From: Streptococcus marmotae
GTDB lineage: Bacteria > Bacillota > Bacilli > Lactobacillales > Streptococcaceae
Reading direction: 5' to 3'
Length of the DNA stretch: 64,000 nucleotides
Assembly: GCF_001623565.1 (NCBI RefSeq)
Contig: NZ_CP015196.1
Coordinates: forward strand, 1,881,501-1,945,500
Numbering within the stretch: position 1 is the first letter of the stretch; the number at the start of each line of letters is the position of its first letter. This document shows, in pieces, positions 36,461-44,094 of this stretch. The position numbers and the translations under genes are program-made. Below the pieces are notes generated by a model. The model had not been told where the DNA came from and searched no databases. It saw only the letters and a program-made list of their open reading frames with translations.

Positions 36461-37750
36461 ATGGCAAATCTTGATATGATGAATCAGTGGTTTGAAGCAC
36501 AGAAAAAAATGGCTGAGCAGTGGCAAAGCTTACTGCCGTTTGGTCAAGAAAATAGTGATAAAAAGACGGAGACTGAGTCGCTTTTAAATGCTCAGCAGCA
36601 ATTTTTTAAAGAATATACGAAAGCGTTTACTAATCCAGCTAGTCTTGTCCCAGGACTTCCTTTTACAAATCCAATAGTAGATTCATGGAGCAATTGGCAA
36701 TCCACATGGGCTGAGCAACTGGAAAAAAATTGGAAAGATAGTCCATGGGCCAACTATGTGGCACAATTTCCTGATATGAATACCTATTTGGATTTCTATA
36801 GGAGACAGTTTAATCCAAGTCAATTAGCTGATGTGATGGATAGTGATTCGTATGCAATGTTTTTAAAGATGATGGATGCAAATCAACACTTTGTCTCTTT
36901 TTATCGTTACTTTGATAAGATAAGAGAATTATATACTAAGCCATTGGAAACAGATGGCAAGGAATGGGTAGAAAAAGTTTTGGTTGATCAACAGCGTTTT
37001 TATACAGACTTTGTCCAACCGTTTATTCCATCACAATTAAGACAAGTTTTAGAAGCACCTTATGAACTTGGATCAAGTTTGAAGGAGAGCTGGGGGAAAT
37101 TTTTAGAGCCTTGGGCAGGCTCATTCTTTGAGTTGGCACGGCTTTATGTTGAAGGAGCAAACGGTGATACAGAAAAGTTAGCTGATTATTTCAAGCTTTG
37201 GAAGGCCCAATACGAGGAAACAGTGGCTCCATTTTTACGCATTCCAGGAATGGGAAATCATACAGAGAAGCTAGAAAGGCATAATGCTTTTATCGATAAC
37301 AGTATTGAGCTTATTTTAACGAGTATTGAATTCCAGCAACGCCTATCTAATGTAACACGAAAACGAGCTAAGAGCCTATTTGAAGAGTATCTTGAACTAA
37401 TTAAAAAAGGCGAACATCCGCAGACCTATAAAGAATTTTACCAACATTGGTCTAATGAAGTCGAAAAGACCTTGCAAGAGTATTTCTACTCAGATGAATT
37501 TTCACAACTTTTAGCACGATTTGGCACTGCAAATTCTCAATTTATTATTGCACGTAATAAATTGTTGGAATTATCTTTGCGCAATCTTCCGGTAGTGTTG
37601 GAAAGTGATGCTAGGAGCTTGTACAAAAAGGTACAAGAGTTAAAACGAGATGTCAATCTCTTGAAACGTGAACTAAAAGACAAAAAAGAACCTCTGGAAG
37701 AACCAAAGGAAACAAAACCAAAATCACCTAAAAAGGCAAGTACCAAATAA
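36461..37750 (+). CDS. phaE: Class III PHA synthase, subunit PhaE
   Basis: 429 residues from ATG 36461, which follows AAGGAGGA; an upstream in-frame ATG at 36413 lacks a ribosome site. The protein is helical and Trp/Phe-rich (MNQWFEAQKKMAEQWQSLLP at the start). It has the PhaE signature region ERHNAFIDNSIELILTSIEFQ (about 290-310) and TYKEFYQHWSNEVEKTLQEYF, followed by a coiled coil near 395-415 and a Lys/Pro-rich tail. PhaE has no catalytic residues; it forms the active complex with PhaC and promotes granule formation. It is 18 bases upstream of phaC. It is longer than the roughly 360 residues of Allochromatium PhaE. Confidence 0.88.
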   Translation: MANLDMMNQWFEAQKKMAEQWQSLLPFGQENSDKKTETESLLNAQQQFFKEYTKAFTNPASLVPGLPFTNPIVDSWSNWQSTWAEQLEKNWKDSPWANYVAQFPDMNTYLDFYRRQFNPSQLADVMDSDSYAMFLKMMDANQHFVSFYRYFDKIRELYTKPLETDGKEWVEKVLVDQQRFYTDFVQPFIPSQLRQVLEAPYELGSSLKESWGKFLEPWAGSFFELARLYVEGANGDTEKLADYFKLWKAQYEETVAPFLRIPGMGNHTEKLERHNAFIDNSIELILTSIEFQQRLSNVTRKRAKSLFEEYLELIKKGEHPQTYKEFYQHWSNEVEKTLQEYFYSDEFSQLLARFGTANSQFIIARNKLLELSLRNLPVVLESDARSLYKKVQELKRDVNLLKRELKDKKEPLEEPKETKPKSPKKASTK

Positions 37751-37768
37751 GTAGAGGGAGGATAAAGA

Positions 37769-38839
37769 ATGTTTGATGATTTAGTAACATTACCAAAACG
37801 AAATTTTCAAGATGCTTTAGAAGCACAGCATCGCCTTATCAAAGGGATTGAAACATTAACAAAATTAGAGCGTCCTAAGGGTGGAGTATCTGAAAAAGAA
37901 GTCATTTATACAGAGGATAAGTTGACGCTTTATCACTTTATTCCGAAAGTTAAGCGCCCTTTAAAAACTCCGATTCTAATTTCTTATGCGCTTGTCAATA
38001 AATATTATATGTTAGACCTGCAAGAAGGAAACAGCTTTGTTGAAGACCTATTAAAAGCAGGGGGAGATGTCTACGTTATTGACTGGGGTTACCCTACAAA
38101 GGATGATATGTTTATCACAATGGAAGATTATATCCAAGGATACATGTATAATTGCGTAGATGCTGTATTGGAGCATGCCGGAGTTGATAAGGTAAACTTT
38201 TTTGGAATCTGTCAGGGTGCAAATTTTGCAACCATTTTTACAGCTCTCAATCCAGATAAGGTAAAAAATTTGGTAACAGTTGTCGCCCCAATTGATTTCT
38301 CACCATGTGATAAATTACTTTTCCAATGGGGAAAATACCTTGATGCAGATAGCATGGTGGAGGCCTATGGAAATATTTCTGGTGAGATTATGAATAATGG
38401 ATTTTTATTATTGTCACCAATTAAATTAACGACCAATAAGTATCTGGATTTAATTGATAAGTTGGACAATGAAAAGGCAATGACAAATTTTCTGGCTTTA
38501 GAATCATGGATCTTTGATAGCCCAGACCAAGCAGGTGCTACGATTCGGCAGTTTACAAATGACATGTACCACGACAATAAATTGGTAAAAGGTGAGCTAC
38601 TGATTGGTAAAGAGACTGTACAATTAAAAAATATTAAGCAACCTGTGCTCAATATTATTGCCAAAAGAGATGACCAAGTTCCTACTTTAGCATCAGAACC
38701 ACTTCCGAAATTAGTTGGTTCAAAAGATACAGAGACAGTTTATTATGATTCAGGGCATATTGGTCTGTTTGTCAGCAAGCGGTCACGTGAACAAGTGATT
38801 CCGAAATTAATTGAATTTTATAGTTTACGTGATGAGTAG
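37769..38839 (+). CDS. phaC: Class III PHA synthase, catalytic subunit PhaC
   Basis: 356 residues, the class III length. The lipase-like box GICQG places the nucleophile at Cys148. RDDQVP places the Asp at residue 302 and SGHIGLF the His at residue 330, almost the same numbering as Allochromatium vinosum PhaC (149/302/331). It polymerises (R)-3-hydroxyacyl-CoA, releasing CoA, on cytoplasmic granules together with PhaE. The start follows GGGAGGATAAAG. The gene ends five bases before the convergent hydrolase stop. Class I and II synthases are about 560-600 residues, so the class is clear. Confidence 0.95.
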   Translation: MFDDLVTLPKRNFQDALEAQHRLIKGIETLTKLERPKGGVSEKEVIYTEDKLTLYHFIPKVKRPLKTPILISYALVNKYYMLDLQEGNSFVEDLLKAGGDVYVIDWGYPTKDDMFITMEDYIQGYMYNCVDAVLEHAGVDKVNFFGICQGANFATIFTALNPDKVKNLVTVVAPIDFSPCDKLLFQWGKYLDADSMVEAYGNISGEIMNNGFLLLSPIKLTTNKYLDLIDKLDNEKAMTNFLALESWIFDSPDQAGATIRQFTNDMYHDNKLVKGELLIGKETVQLKNIKQPVLNIIAKRDDQVPTLASEPLPKLVGSKDTETVYYDSGHIGLFVSKRSREQVIPKLIEFYSLRDE

Positions 38840-38844
38840 TATCA

Positions 38845-39744
38845 TTATCGCTCAGCTGTACACATTTCTTTGAGCAGGGTGGTTATTAATTGATCTAGCT
38901 GATCCGTTAAAATAGAATGCCCTGCTTCAAAGAGATGAAGACTGGCTTGAGGGAGGTAGGATTTAGTCTGGTAGGCTGTGTCAATATGAATTATCGAATC
39001 ATTTTTCCCGTGTAAAATAGCAACGGGACAAGTCACCTGTTTAATTCGGTTATTGCCTGTTACAAGCCCATTATATTGCTCTGTCATATTAAATGTCAGA
39101 AGGTTACGAAAGACATCCGAGTAGTTCCGCTGTTGATAGGCAGCTTCAAGGTAGATTGCCCAGTCTTGTTGGGAAATAGGGGTATGGCTGTAGAGTGGTT
39201 TGAGTATCTGTTTGACAGTCTGCTCTTGACATTGAGATAAGGCATATTCTATGCGTTGTAACATCGGATTCCATTTGAACAGTTCTGCTTCAATGCTGCT
39301 AAAAAAAGGTAGAGGCTGCAGTGGAGATAATGAAAAAGACCCTTCCTGCAGATAACCTTTTAGACCAAGGGAGGAAAGTAAAAAGAGCTTTTTGATAGCC
39401 TGTGGTCGTGCAGCGGCCATCTCCAATGCCACGCCACCGCCTGTTGACCATCCTAAAAGGTAATAATGATTGATTCCCAATAAATCTAAGAATTCTAAAA
39501 TATCAAAAGCAAAATCTTGGAGAGATGTAATGGGGGCATGATAGGTAGACAGACCAAAACCTCGCATATCGATAGCCAGTAGTTGATAATCAGCTTCAAG
39601 CGCGTGCATGAGTGATTGAAAGTGCCGACTAGAAGTTAGATTGCCATGTAATAAGACAAGAGTAGGACCGCTAGATCCAGTTTTAAGATAGTGGAGTGTC
39701 TCTCCGTTGGACAATGGCTGAGTGTAAGAAGGATAAAATTTCAT
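38845..39744 (-). CDS. Alpha/beta hydrolase, candidate intracellular PHA depolymerase
   Basis: 299 residues from ATG 39744, chosen because AAAGGAG lies just upstream; the frame extends 11 codons further. The oxyanion region is LLHGNLTS, the nucleophile elbow GWSTGG (Ser100), the acid HGKNDS and the His EAGHSI, a complete catalytic triad with no signal peptide. Bacillus thuringiensis PhaZ, an intracellular PHB depolymerase of similar size, also has a GWSxG elbow near residue 102. Being convergent with phaC and divergent from phaJ, it is the best depolymerase candidate, although general esterase or lactonase activity is equally compatible with sequence alone. Confidence 0.65.
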   Translation of the reverse strand: MKFYPSYTQPLSNGETLHYLKTGSSGPTLVLLHGNLTSSRHFQSLMHALEADYQLLAIDMRGFGLSTYHAPITSLQDFAFDILEFLDLLGINHYYLLGWSTGGGVALEMAAARPQAIKKLFLLSSLGLKGYLQEGSFSLSPLQPLPFFSSIEAELFKWNPMLQRIEYALSQCQEQTVKQILKPLYSHTPISQQDWAIYLEAAYQQRNYSDVFRNLLTFNMTEQYNGLVTGNNRIKQVTCPVAILHGKNDSIIHIDTAYQTKSYLPQASLHLFEAGHSILTDQLDQLITTLLKEMCTAER

Positions 39745-39801
39745 AGCTCTCCTTTCACTATCATTATACACAAGCAATTTTAAAAAGCAAGAGGAGAAAA
39801 T

Positions 39802-40203
39802 ATGTCACAAAAATTTACAATTGGGCAAACTGCTCATTTTTCGAAAACAGTCACCGAAACAGATGTTGTATTATTTGCAGGAATATCGGGAGACTTGAAC
39901 CCTGCACATACAAATGAAGTAGAAGCATCGCAAGGGATGTTTAAAAAACGGATTGCTCACGGGATGTTAGGAGCATCTTTTATCTCAACCGTCTTAGGAA
40001 TGTATCTTCCAGGGCCTGGAACCATTTATTTAGGGCAGAAATTAACGTTTTTAAAACCAGTTGCAATAGGAGATACGCTGACTGCTACGGCTACGATTAC
40101 AAGTATTGATGATAAAGGTTGGCTAACTCTTGAGACGATTGTCTGCAACCAGGAAGGGAAAACGGTCATTAGCGGACAAGCGCAGGTAATACCTCCAAAA
40201 TAG
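39802..40203 (+). CDS. phaJ: (R)-specific enoyl-CoA hydratase PhaJ (MaoC-like)
   Basis: 133 residues, a single hotdog domain with the hydratase-2 motif: FAGISGDLNPAH followed by KRIAHGMLGASFIS. The catalytic pair is Asp31 and His36, the numbering found in Aeromonas PhaJ. It hydrates crotonyl-CoA to (R)-3-hydroxybutyryl-CoA, the monomer for PhaC, and so links the S-specific crotonase/Hbd arm to polymer. AAGAGGAG precedes the start. It is divergent from the hydrolase gene across a 57-base gap. Confidence 0.92.
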   Translation: MSQKFTIGQTAHFSKTVTETDVVLFAGISGDLNPAHTNEVEASQGMFKKRIAHGMLGASFISTVLGMYLPGPGTIYLGQKLTFLKPVAIGDTLTATATITSIDDKGWLTLETIVCNQEGKTVISGQAQVIPPK

Positions 40204-40256
40204 TGGGTATTAAAATATATGAATCAAGCTATTAAATTTTGTAATAGTAGATAGAT

Positions 40257-40270
40257 TGAAAACGCAATCA
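40257..40270 (+). promoter_or_regulatory. cre-like site upstream of the FabK-like gene
   Basis: TGAAAACGCAATCA matches the cre consensus at 12 of 14 positions and lies within GATTG...CAATC dyad symmetry, 46 bases before the start codon. Confidence 0.5.
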
Positions 40271-40315
40271 TTTTATGGTATCCTTGTGATAGTTAGGATA
40301 ATCTAGGAGGAATTT

Positions 40316-41245
40316 ATGAATCGCATCACTGAGTTACTGGGTATTCAATATCCCATTTTTCAAGGAGCTATGGCTCAAATTTCACGTCACCAATTAGTCA
40401 GTGCAGTATCAAATGCTGGAGGTTTAGGAATATTAGCTTCTGGTGGGTTGACAGCAGACGAAGTTCGTGACGAAATCCGTAAAACAAAAGCGCTGACAGA
40501 CAAACCATTTGCTGTTAACCTGATGTTGATGATGGATAACGTAGCTGAAATTGTAGAAGTTCTGATAGAAGAAGGCGTTAAAATAGTGACAACTGGTGCC
40601 GGAACTCCTAAACCGTATATGCCACGTCTAAAAGAAGCAGGGGTTATTGTCATACCTGTTATTCCATCTGTAAAATTAGCATTGAAAATGCAAGAATTAG
40701 GCTGTGACGCGGTTGTAGCTGAAGGAATGGAAGCAGGTGGTCATATTGGTGAGATGACAACAATGCCATTGACACGCCAAGTAGCAGCCCATCTCGATAT
40801 TCCAGTAGTTTGTGCAGGAGGAATAGCTGATGGTCATGGCTTTGTTGCTGCTACTGCACTTGGAGCTGAAGGAGTACAGATGGGAACCGTCTTTTTAGCC
40901 GCTGAGGAATGTCCAATTTCTGCAGCTTATAAACAAGAAATCCTTATCTCAGTTGATACTTCGACTGTCGTGACAGGTCGTAAATTTGGCGCCCCAGTCC
41001 GATGCTTACGGAATCAATTAACAACAAAATATTTAGAATTGGAAAATCAAAATATTTCTCGACATGAATTAGAAGCAATGACCATGGGAGCTCTTACAAG
41101 AGCAGTCGAGGATGGTGATGTTGACAATGGTTCCTTGATGGCTGGTCAGATTGCTGGTTTGGTTTCTACTATACGTCCAGCAAAAGCAATTATTGAAGAT
41201 GTTATGACTGAGGCGAAGGCTGTGTTGGAACATCTATCACTTTAA
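40316..41245 (+). CDS. FabK-like FMN enoyl reductase / nitronate monooxygenase family
   Basis: 309 residues, a TIM-barrel FMN protein after AGGAGG. PIFQGAMAQIS at the start, AVVAEGMEAGGHIGEM (about 130-146), VCAGGIADGHGFVAATALGAEGVQMGT (phosphate site, about 164-190) and FLAAEECP fit FabK and the related 2-nitropropane dioxygenase family. Streptococci have FabK inside the fatty-acid cluster; no fab genes surround this one, so it is likely a paralogue. It could act as a crotonyl-CoA or enoyl-CoA reductase for the PHA/acyl-CoA pathway, as the presence of a cre-like site suggests, or remove nitroalkanes. Not resolvable by eye. Confidence 0.8.
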   Translation: MNRITELLGIQYPIFQGAMAQISRHQLVSAVSNAGGLGILASGGLTADEVRDEIRKTKALTDKPFAVNLMLMMDNVAEIVEVLIEEGVKIVTTGAGTPKPYMPRLKEAGVIVIPVIPSVKLALKMQELGCDAVVAEGMEAGGHIGEMTTMPLTRQVAAHLDIPVVCAGGIADGHGFVAATALGAEGVQMGTVFLAAEECPISAAYKQEILISVDTSTVVTGRKFGAPVRCLRNQLTTKYLELENQNISRHELEAMTMGALTRAVEDGDVDNGSLMAGQIAGLVSTIRPAKAIIEDVMTEAKAVLEHLSL

Positions 41246-41280
41246 TACTGTGTACCATTTTATAATCTATTTTCTGTTTC

Positions 41281-41329
41281 AGCAGGGAGTAATAGGAGTG
41301 CGCAAGCCCTTCTTGACTCCCTGCTTTTT
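41281..41329 (+). terminator. Strong terminator at the end of the PHA cluster
   Basis: A perfect 10-bp stem AGCAGGGAGT/ACTCCCTGCT with a 25-base loop region and a T run. Confidence 0.85.
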
Positions 41330-41588
41330 ATAGTTCTATTTTCCATTGGCTAATTTTGACAAGCTTTAAATGAACAAGCAGCAGCATCGTAGAACAATAG
41401 TAATCAGATGAGCCATATAAAAAAATCATAAATAATTAACGGAAGGTTCTGATAGATGAGGCTTTGTAAAATGGCACTTAAACTTGTGATGCATCTTCCA
41501 TAAGCTATTGATAAACTTTCCAAGTACGCTAAATTCCCAAACTAACTTCCATAGCCTCTTCAAGTGGCCGTTAGTCTGATAAAACCAT

Positions 41589-41635
41589 TAAAAACCAGTG
41601 GAAATCCATGTCAGAGTAAGTTCCACTGGTTTTTA
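41589..41635. terminator. Bidirectional terminator-like hairpin
   Basis: A perfect 15-bp stem TAAAAACCAGTGGAA/TTCCACTGGTTTTTA flanks a 17-base loop. A and T runs on the two sides allow function in both directions. It lies next to the IS30 remnant. The rest of 41330-41590 shows no ORF. Confidence 0.7.
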
Positions 41636-42167
41636 CAATTGTTGATTTCATGGCTTTTTTAGGCGAATGGTAGTTGAAAAAAGAGCGCACAAAAACCCCC
41701 CATCTGAAATGATTTTATCCATGTCCCAGAAGGTTTGAGAATTGAGAGGTGTTCCTTCACGAGCCTCAACGAGAGTTTGTTCGTATTGTTTTTGAGCTTG
41801 TTTGGCGAAGTAGAATATTTTTTTATAGCCACAATTTTGTCTTCTCTTAGGGCAAGCGTTACAGACAAAAGGAGCCTTATCAAGGAGAGGGCAAGGAAGC
41901 CCATCACTAGTAGACGTTCTGATCTGTCTATTACGTTTGACTTCTTTGGAAACAGTAGTAGGATCTTTAAGGATGAATTGTGCGATGGTTTTGAAGGATT
42001 CTCCTCTTTCTAATCCTAGCTGGATATCATTGCGGTCTGAGAGGGTAAGGTGTTTGTATTTTGTCATCGTAAGAGCTCATTTCTAACCCAAACGTCTCAG
42101 ACTTAATTCCACCATAAAAATCCGTTTTAGACTAACTTCCGCTTCGAAAACGAAAGAGGAACTTACT
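41615..42167 (-). mobile_element. IS30-family remnant
   Basis: AGTAAGTTCCACT at 41615-41627 and its inverted counterpart AGTAAGTTCCTCT at 42155-42167 may be the terminal repeats. Between them is a truncated IS30-type transposase on the minus strand. A complete IS30 is about 1 kb, so about half is missing. The end assignment is tentative. Confidence 0.5.
41648..42067 (-). pseudogene. IS30-family transposase, N-terminal part only
   Basis: 139 residues. YKHLTLSDRNDIQLGLERGESFKTIA with DPTTVSKEVKRNR is the IS30 helix-turn-helix region, and CNACPKRRQNC is the usual Cys-rich spacer. After DMDKIISDG the frame runs into unrelated residues and ends. The DDE catalytic domain is absent. Confidence 0.85.
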
Positions 42168-42295
42168 TTGGGAAATTACCCTACATATCTAACATGTCAT
42201 GTTTTTATAAAAAAGATACATTTTTAGATTAAAACATGTTATAATGATGAGGGAAGAAATATAATTTTAAAATTAGTGACTGGAGGCTAGTCAAA

Positions 42296-43174
42296 ATGAA
42301 CAGAATACTAGGTGTCCGTTTGAAAAATAAACGAAAAGAATTGGGATTGACACAAAGTGAGTTAGCAGCAGGTATATGTGAACAAAGCCAAATTAGCCGC
42401 ATTGAACAGACCAATTTTGCACCAAGTTCTGATATTTTGTATATGCTGTCGAAAAAATTAGGGGTGACAATGGAGTATTTTTTTGATGAAACAATTCAAG
42501 AGAATTTTTCTAATTTAGCACATTTTAAAACTTTGATAGATACTGCTTTTACCCGCCGAGATTACAAGACCATTGGATATTTACTACAGATGGAGAAGGG
42601 ACGTGATATCTTGTTATCAACTGAGGACTCCTTATATCTTGAATGGCTACAGGCCATAGTATTGTATAAATTAAATGATGAGTTAGATCATGCAATTACA
42701 AAATTAGAAAACTTATTACCTAAAGTCCAATACTATTATTTTTATTATTTAGATTTCCTAAATTCTCTTTCGATTTGCTATGACGAGACGGATAGACAAG
42801 AAGATTACTTTAAGATTCATAGTTTAATGATGGAAGCGATAGACAATATTAATTTATCTGACAGCATACAATTTAAAAAAATGATTAAAATGAGATATAA
42901 TTATGCACGATTTTTAATCAAGATGGCAAACATTAGAGAGGCAGTTAAGGAAATATTAGAGCTTATTGCTCTACTAAAGGAGAGCGATAGTAGTTATTTA
43001 TTAGCTGATTTATATTGTTTGTTGGCAAGCAGTGGCGAGGTATTTTTAGCAAAGGATGAGGTATTAAATTATAATAAAAAGGCTGCAGTTCTTTACAATA
43101 TTTATGGAAATGATTTGATGTATCATTCTTTAAAACAGTATTTGTCGCAGTTTAGTTTAGAGGATGAGATATAG
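42296..43174 (+). CDS. RRNPP-type (XRE + TPR-like) regulator of the bacteriocin locus
   Basis: 292 residues after TGGAGG. An N-terminal XRE helix-turn-helix (LTQSELAAGICEQSQISRIEQ, about residues 18-38) is joined to a long all-helical C-terminal domain with TPR-like pairs (YKTIGYLLQMEKG, LDHAITKLENLLPKV, KMRYNYARFLIKMANIREAV). This is the PlcR/PrgX/Rgg layout, whose members bind re-imported peptide pheromones. A terminator and then a 40-aa secreted-peptide gene follow directly in the same direction, and a bacteriocin operon lies beyond. Control by a cognate peptide is inferred. The N-terminal HTH rules out the LysR and TetR families. Confidence 0.82.
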   Translation: MNRILGVRLKNKRKELGLTQSELAAGICEQSQISRIEQTNFAPSSDILYMLSKKLGVTMEYFFDETIQENFSNLAHFKTLIDTAFTRRDYKTIGYLLQMEKGRDILLSTEDSLYLEWLQAIVLYKLNDELDHAITKLENLLPKVQYYYFYYLDFLNSLSICYDETDRQEDYFKIHSLMMEAIDNINLSDSIQFKKMIKMRYNYARFLIKMANIREAVKEILELIALLKESDSSYLLADLYCLLASSGEVFLAKDEVLNYNKKAAVLYNIYGNDLMYHSLKQYLSQFSLEDEI

Positions 43175-43196
43175 TCCCTGATATAATTAATCTTTG

Positions 43197-43227
43197 GAGT
43201 TAGCTATATATGGTGTTAGCTCTTTTT
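43197..43227 (+). terminator. Terminator after the RRNPP regulator
   Basis: GAGTTAGC pairs with GTTAGCTC (two G-U pairs) around a 10-base loop, followed by TTTTT. Confidence 0.65.
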
Positions 43228-43248
43228 ATTTTCATTAAAAAAGAGAAG

Positions 43249-43313
43249 AAAAAATCTTTAAAAAGATTTTTTAAAACAAAAAAAAACAAAATAATATTTT
43301 TTTAAAAAAATAT
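43249..43313. promoter_or_regulatory. Two perfect AT palindromes, candidate operators
   Basis: AAAAAATCTTT/AAAGATTTTTT with a 2-base centre (43249-43272) and the 20-bp palindrome ATATTTTTTTAAAAAAATAT (43294-43313). The second ends 20 bases before the -35 of the peptide promoter, an activator-like position for the RRNPP regulator. Confidence 0.5.
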
Positions 43314-43333
43314 CCAAAAACATATAAAAATTA

Positions 43334-43362
43334 TTGACAACGCTTCCATAGTATGGTATTAT
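43334..43362 (+). promoter_or_regulatory. Strong promoter of the peptide gene
   Basis: -35 TTGACA, 17-bp spacer, extended -10 TGGTATTAT (-10 at 43357). This is the closest match to consensus in the locus. Confidence 0.8.
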
Positions 43363-43393
43363 TAAAGCATAAAAACATAAAGGAGAAAAAGCT

Positions 43394-43516
43394 ATGAAGA
43401 GAAATTTCTTATTAGCTATAAGTTTGTCGTTTTTGATATTAACAGTATCGTTAGTAAGTCACTCTCCTGCTAAAAATCAAGGCTTTGATCCAGGACCTGT
43501 GTTTGTTGCTAAGTAA
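43394..43516 (+). CDS. Small secreted peptide, candidate pheromone precursor
   Basis: A 40-residue ORF below usual length cut-offs, with AAAGGAG eight bases before the ATG and a near-consensus promoter. MKRNFLLAISLSFLILTVSL is a basic start plus hydrophobic core; the tail runs from VSHSPAK to the last residues FDPGPVFVAK. The size and layout match PapR/PrgQ-type pheromone precursors encoded just downstream of RRNPP regulators, where a C-terminal 5-8-mer is the signal. A leader or orphan bacteriocin-like peptide is an alternative. Function is inferred from context only. Confidence 0.65.
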   Translation: MKRNFLLAISLSFLILTVSLVSHSPAKNQGFDPGPVFVAK

Positions 43517-43791
43517 AAATAATTTTAATAGTTTAATAAGAAAGGAGGCTAGGATACGAGTTACCACTTACCTAGTAGATTTAAAAACGGAGATTTTTAA
43601 TTGACCTAGAATACTTCTTTATTCTGTTATATATAGTAAAGGATAATATATTTCTAATCAATACTTTATCGTTATCGTCAGATATTATAATATGAATTAA
43701 TTTAAGAAGTTTTGTGTGGTAAATAACTGGTTTATATTTTTAGCTTTTGATAAAGACGAAGATCTTTTAGAAATTAGTTGGGGATAAAATC

Positions 43792-44091
43792 ATGAAAAAT
43801 ACATTGAAAAAAATTGCATCTACTACTCTGATTGGACTCTCTCTACTTGGTATTGGTAGTTCAGTGGCTTCTGCGGCAACTGTATATTATAAAGGAAGTA
43901 CAGTATATTGGGACTATGGTCGTACAGCAGCTATATTTAGTTATTCAAATGTTCAATCATCAGTTTATGAGCATACAGCAACTGCGAATGGTGTTTCTTC
44001 TGGGTGGCAAGCTCCTGGAGTAATGGCCTCTGCGACTGCGTTTATCGGAGGCGGCACTGCACAATGTTACTGGAATTGTCGAGGGTACTAG
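43792..44091 (+). CDS. Lactococcin 972-family bacteriocin precursor
   Basis: 99 residues after TTGGGGATAAAATC. A Sec signal peptide (LKKIASTTLIGLSLLGIGSS ending ASA-A, cleavage near residue 28) precedes a mature part starting ATVYYKGSTVYWDYG, with VYEHTATANG, SGWQAPGVMASATA and a Cys-containing CYWNC end. The Gly/Tyr/Trp-rich pattern and H-T/S-A-T block fit the lactococcin 972 family, which blocks septum formation by binding lipid II. The membrane protein and ABC ATPase that follow are the usual immunity/export partners. The 275 bases upstream hold a ribosome-site-like AAAGGAGG at 43541 with no convincing ORF after it. Confidence 0.85.
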   Translation: MKNTLKKIASTTLIGLSLLGIGSSVASAATVYYKGSTVYWDYGRTAAIFSYSNVQSSVYEHTATANGVSSGWQAPGVMASATAFIGGGTAQCYWNCRGY

Positions 44092-44094
44092 CCT

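Noticed and set aside
43541-43605. Second small peptide after AAAGGAGG at 43541
   Set aside because: The codon at the right distance is ATA and no ATG, GTG or TTG start fits; the frame has only 16 codons.
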